This document shows positions 12,073-14,879 of a stretch of DNA of 14,879 nt, in pieces. Below the pieces are notes generated by a model. That model did no database searches. It was not told the DNA's origin and saw only the letters and a list, made by a program, of their open reading frames with translations. Origin of the DNA: Bacteroidales bacterium. Lineage in GTDB: Bacteria; Bacteroidota; Bacteroidia; Bacteroidales; UBA4181. How positions within the stretch are numbered: the first letter of the stretch is position 1; each line of letters opens with the position of its first letter. Position numbers and translations under genes: made by a program. The stretch spans positions 1 through 14,879 of the forward strand of contig JAISDP010000122.1 in assembly GCA_031264715.1 (NCBI GenBank). Direction: 5' to 3'.

Positions 12073-13746
12073 TTAAATTGTTCGCCAGGGGTATGTTCCG
12101 AGTATCTCTTTCGCTTTGGCGTACACTATTTCGGTCAATTCGTCTCTTTCAACGGATGAGAGTATCCGGCAGATTTCGCGGGCGGTTTCGATCTTCTTTT
12201 TCCTGTCCGGCGAAATCATTTCATAATAATGGCATACGTTTCCCAGCAGGCAGCCTACGGATATAAGATATTTCTCCGGATCGCCGGCGGCCAGCTTGCG
12301 GAATACTTCCAGGGCTTTCTTCGTCAACAGGAAATATTTGTCGTACGATTTCATTTCGAAGTACAGGTTGGAGCATTGGTTCAGGGCTTCTCCCAGGCTG
12401 CACAGCCATGTTTCCGGCGAATGTTCGGCAAGGGTTTTATACAGTTTCACGATCTCTTCCCTTTCCCGGATGGCGTCTTCCGGCTGCCCGAGTTCCAGAT
12501 ACGCGTCGGCCAGCACGTCGTGCGCCCTTGCCATGAGGGGCAGCTGTCCGAACGGATCCGTTTCCCGTACCTTTTTGCGGACTTCCAGCTCTTCCTTTAT
12601 CCGGCGGATCGCCCCGTCGTATTTCTTCGCACCAAAGAGGGCAGCCGACAGGTTGTATAAGATATTCGCTTTTGCGGCCAGTACCATGTAGAGGTTATAT
12701 TCGAGCTGATCGTTCTCGATCCGCAGGGCGTCTTCAAACCGCGAGACGGCATCCCCGTATTCGCCCAGGCAGGTGTGGACGACGGCCAGCTTGTCCAGCG
12801 TACGGGCCAGGTTCATAGCGTCTTCTCCGGAGCCGTGGAGGGCAAGCTCGCGCCGGATTTTCACCGCTTCTTCAAATACGACCACGGCTGTCGCATAATT
12901 CTCGGAGTATGTATGATAATCGCCCATGACCGTCAGCATGTCCGCCATCCTCGGACGGTATTCGACGGGGTTCTTTTCCGTGAGCAGGGTGTATATTTTC
13001 AGCGCTTTGCCGACATGTTCAATGGCTTCCGGGAAGTTTTGCTTCTTTCTCGCGATGACTCCCTTAGCCCAGAGGCACTTGGCTTCGTACAGGCTACAGT
13101 TTTCCCCGTTCAGTTCCCGGGCCATGACGTATGCGTCGTCCAGCAGTTCGATCGCCCAGTCCTTCTCGGTGGTTATCATCAGGTAGGCCGCAAACTCAAA
13201 CAGGGCATGCACGTTGCAGGACGCATCGTGCGCCGCCTCCAGAAGGTCGTAAACGTCCTTATGCCATTCGGGATTCTCGATGAAGGTGTAGCGGTAAAGC
13301 GCCTTGATGATCAGTTCGTACGACCTGCATTCCAGGCGAACACGCGTTTTTTTCTTCTGCTCTTCATCCTTCGAATGCAGGTCTTCGTTGAGGCGTTCTA
13401 TTTCTGCGCATATTTCCCCGTCGTCCAGCGCTTCGTCCATTTCCTCGAATTTTCCCCCGTAAAAATACTCCCCGGCTTGTTGCAGGCGTTCCGAACTGCG
13501 CGGGATCGTCCGGAACGTTTCATGTATATCAAGCGCATACTTTTTCAGTTTCAGCATCCGGTTCATCTTCAGTTGCAGTTCGTTGTTCAGTTTCAGCAGC
13601 GTTTCTTCGTCCTGCGTCTGTTCGATCTTCTTTTTCAGATCAATGCATGCATCCATGATGCGGTTGCAGTACCCGGATTGTTCCATGATCCGGTCTACCA
13701 CGGTATGGGACGCTTCTATTCTGCCGGCAGGGTCATTTATATTCAT
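12073..13746 (-). CDS. Cytoplasmic TPR-repeat protein, function unknown
   Basis: A 557-residue protein with no signal peptide or membrane segment. Residues about 25-130 are helical, charged and probably coiled-coil (DLKKKIEQTQDEETLLKLNNEL). From about residue 220 to 490 there are at least six TPR-like helical pairs with a long, roughly 44-residue period. Each has the pattern of a small-residue helix followed by A-x-x-x-(Y/F)-E-x-A-(L/V)-x-I (for example YATAVVVFEEAVKIRREL, YGDAVSRFEDALRIENDQL, PEDAIREREEIVKLYKTL). This is the kinesin-light-chain-like TPR subtype often used for protein-protein contact. No catalytic domain is visible. It has its own -7 element upstream and probably shares a transcript with the isomerase gene after it. 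Its partner is unknown; the two genes may be neighbours by chance. Confidence 0.85.
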   Translation of the reverse strand: MNINDPAGRIEASHTVVDRIMEQSGYCNRIMDACIDLKKKIEQTQDEETLLKLNNELQLKMNRMLKLKKYALDIHETFRTIPRSSERLQQAGEYFYGGKFEEMDEALDDGEICAEIERLNEDLHSKDEEQKKKTRVRLECRSYELIIKALYRYTFIENPEWHKDVYDLLEAAHDASCNVHALFEFAAYLMITTEKDWAIELLDDAYVMARELNGENCSLYEAKCLWAKGVIARKKQNFPEAIEHVGKALKIYTLLTEKNPVEYRPRMADMLTVMGDYHTYSENYATAVVVFEEAVKIRRELALHGSGEDAMNLARTLDKLAVVHTCLGEYGDAVSRFEDALRIENDQLEYNLYMVLAAKANILYNLSAALFGAKKYDGAIRRIKEELEVRKKVRETDPFGQLPLMARAHDVLADAYLELGQPEDAIREREEIVKLYKTLAEHSPETWLCSLGEALNQCSNLYFEMKSYDKYFLLTKKALEVFRKLAAGDPEKYLISVGCLLGNVCHYYEMISPDRKKKIETAREICRILSSVERDELTEIVYAKAKEILGTYPWRTI

Positions 13747-13787
13747 CCTGAATATGTATTACGGGTTGGTCGAGTTATTTGATATTG

Positions 13788-13795
13788 CAAATGTA
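13788..13795 (-). promoter_or_regulatory. TPR-gene promoter, -7 element
   Basis: The minus strand reads TACATTTG, an exact TAnnTTTG match 41 bp before the TPR-gene ATG, which gives a leader of about 36 nt. The -33 region is not recognisable. Confidence 0.5.
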
Positions 13796-13907
13796 CATGA
13801 AATTTTCGATATATGCGCAGACGGATAAAAATTGGGGGCAATCGATCCCGATATGGATGAGCATCAAGCTTGCGGGCTTGCCGAAGGCAAATCATAAATT
13901 TGCACTT

Positions 13908-14651
13908 TTACCTTATGAAGAGTTTCTTCAAATAATCCGTCAAATCCACCTTAACGGGCATCAGGTACAGGTTAAAGTTATTCTTTTGGCAGAAATCCAT
14001 CACCTTTTGTCCGAACTGTACATTCCACTCGAGGGTTGGTATAAACGACTTCGGGAAAATGGCCCTGTTACGGGTTTCCCAGTAAAGCTTGGATCGTTCG
14101 CCGGTTACCGGGCTGATACCCCAATAAACATCCTGCCCCTCCAGGTATTCGGAATAGATTTCGAGCAGGCGCAGGTCGAAAAAAGGCTGGGAAAAAAATC
14201 CCACAGCCCCGGCTTCAACCTTTTGCCACAAATATTCGAGTTCGTAACGTATATTGTTTCGATACGGGTCAAATGCCGCATAGATCGTAATATCCCCTGC
14301 TTCCTTTTTCAACTTGCGGATAAAATCGACACTTGAAGTCGGGTACATCGCATGTTGCATATTCTGGGACTTATCGCCTTCAATCACCAGCACTTTCCTG
14401 ATATTATTCTCTTTCAGGAAGTCCGTCAGCGGGAAAGGTCGGTGCATGTCGAAATCAATCGCCCGCAAGTGGGCAATCCTGTCCAACTGCGAATGTGCAA
14501 TCATCCGGCAGGCATCCCACGAGCGGATATCGAAACGCAGCAAATCAGGAAAATTAATGGCCGAAATATTTGGCATGACCTGTTCTACGAAAGCGACCTG
14601 TTCGCAAATGTATTGTTCGGTACGGGGAACCAACTCCAAAGTAATCTTCAT
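13908..14651 (-). CDS. Methylenetetrahydrofolate reductase-like protein
   Basis: A 247-residue protein of the MetF/MTHFR superfamily (TIM barrel), shorter than the usual 290-300 residue MetF. Residue Glu6 in TLELVPR corresponds to the catalytic Glu of SFEFFPP in MetF. Asp93 in VIEGDKSQ corresponds to the flavin-contacting Asp of the LRGD motif. EAGAVGFFSQPFFDLRLLEIY (147-167) matches the folate-binding Q-x-F-F-D segment. YAAFDPYRN and GISPVTGERS follow. It may use a folate or a related C1 carrier; a housekeeping MetF with the normal N-terminus would be expected elsewhere in the genome, so this is likely a paralogue of unknown specificity. It begins 2 bp after the DUF4177 gene, implying a shared transcript. 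The next codirectional gene, the TPR gene, starts 161 bp downstream with its own promoter element. Confidence 0.8.
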   Translation of the reverse strand: MKITLELVPRTEQYICEQVAFVEQVMPNISAINFPDLLRFDIRSWDACRMIAHSQLDRIAHLRAIDFDMHRPFPLTDFLKENNIRKVLVIEGDKSQNMQHAMYPTSSVDFIRKLKKEAGDITIYAAFDPYRNNIRYELEYLWQKVEAGAVGFFSQPFFDLRLLEIYSEYLEGQDVYWGISPVTGERSKLYWETRNRAIFPKSFIPTLEWNVQFGQKVMDFCQKNNFNLYLMPVKVDLTDYLKKLFIR

Positions 14652-14653
14652 CC

Positions 14654-14863
14654 TTATAACTTCTCTTTCTTAAAGAAAACGATAAATCCTTCGGTAAAAC
14701 TGCCGAATCCCCAGAAACCACAGGTCAATTTGGGCTCTACCTTTACCAGTTCCCAACCTTCGTTGCCCCACTGGTCGAACCGTTCGTTGATATCGTCGGG
14801 CATACCCGACTGATGCTGTTGAGTTGCATTGATATACACTATTTTGTACTCCCACTTTTTCAT
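14654..14863 (-). CDS. DUF4177 small protein
   Basis: A 69-residue cytoplasmic protein with the DUF4177 pattern: KKWEYKIVYIN at the N-terminus, a middle LNE-like segment (DDINERFDQWGNEGWELVKVEP) and a closing strand pair ending in FFKKEKL. The conserved core is GNEGWELV. The function of the family is unknown. I start at the ATG giving MKKWEYKIV rather than the TTG five codons upstream, which sits one base from the window edge. The gene is complete, but its promoter lies outside the window. It is joined to the MTHFR-like gene by a 2-bp gap. Confidence 0.8.
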   Translation of the reverse strand: MKKWEYKIVYINATQQHQSGMPDDINERFDQWGNEGWELVKVEPKLTCGFWGFGSFTEGFIVFFKKEKL

Positions 14864-14879
14864 ATCGTCGATATTCAAT

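Noticed and set aside
12775..13782. 335-codon plus-strand frame opposite the TPR gene
   Set aside because: The minus-strand TPR protein has clear repeat patterns and a promoter element. The plus frame has no domain and would be the only plus-strand gene in the window.
13878..13890. Terminator for the MTHFR-like gene (TTGCC/GGCAA hairpin)
   Set aside because: The stem is only 5 bp and no T-run follows it on the minus strand.

Overview
The window looks like a chromosomal segment of a Bacteroidota member, most likely of the order Bacteroidales. The evidence is the set of promoter -7 elements of the form TAnnTTTG, the lack of strong Shine-Dalgarno sequences, and families typical of that group: a GIN-domain protein next to a DUF4097 protein, a Bacteroidetes-style ECF sigma factor with a one-helix membrane partner, and a long type-2 PyrF. 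Genus cannot be told from the sequence. No integrase, transposase, phage or plasmid gene is present. Every gene I can support lies on the minus strand, so transcription runs from high to low coordinates.

Layout, read in the direction of transcription. (1) 14863-13908: a small DUF4177 protein and a methylenetetrahydrofolate reductase-like protein, 2 bp apart. (2) 13746-10620: a promoter, a 557-residue TPR protein, and a sugar isomerase of the L-arabinose/L-fucose isomerase type. (3) 10547-7469: dxs (isoprenoid precursor synthesis) with a good Bacteroides-type promoter, a tRNA-Ser(UGA), and pyrF (UMP synthesis); the tRNA and pyrF each have their own -7 element. (4) 7430-5372: a Crp/Fnr-family regulator whose gene overlaps that of an AmpG-like MFS permease. 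A G/C-rich palindromic repeat lies inside the 5' end of the regulator gene. (5) 5317-4277: a family 2 glycosyltransferase with a TTG start. (6) 4186-1283: a four-gene envelope module of ECF sigma factor, single-pass membrane partner (candidate anti-sigma), exported GIN-domain protein and exported DUF4097 protein. The last has an 18-residue TSGGS repeat that predicts a beta-solenoid.

The remaining 1.28 kb (1-1282) has no credible gene and is the least ordinary part. It holds an 18-copy tandem array of a 21-bp unit (368-746). The array is flanked on both sides, in the same orientation, by two copies of a hairpin element whose stems differ by two compensatory base-pair changes. A cluster of further hairpins (224-300) and an A/T-rich set of interlocked inverted repeats (777-846) lie beside the array. 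The conserved hairpin suggests selection on structure in RNA or single-stranded DNA; the function is unknown.

Start codons were moved from the longest reading frame where promoter position or family homology favoured it (sigma factor, its partner, pyrF, dxs, isomerase, DUF4177 protein). All functional names come from motif recognition by eye; no database search was run.
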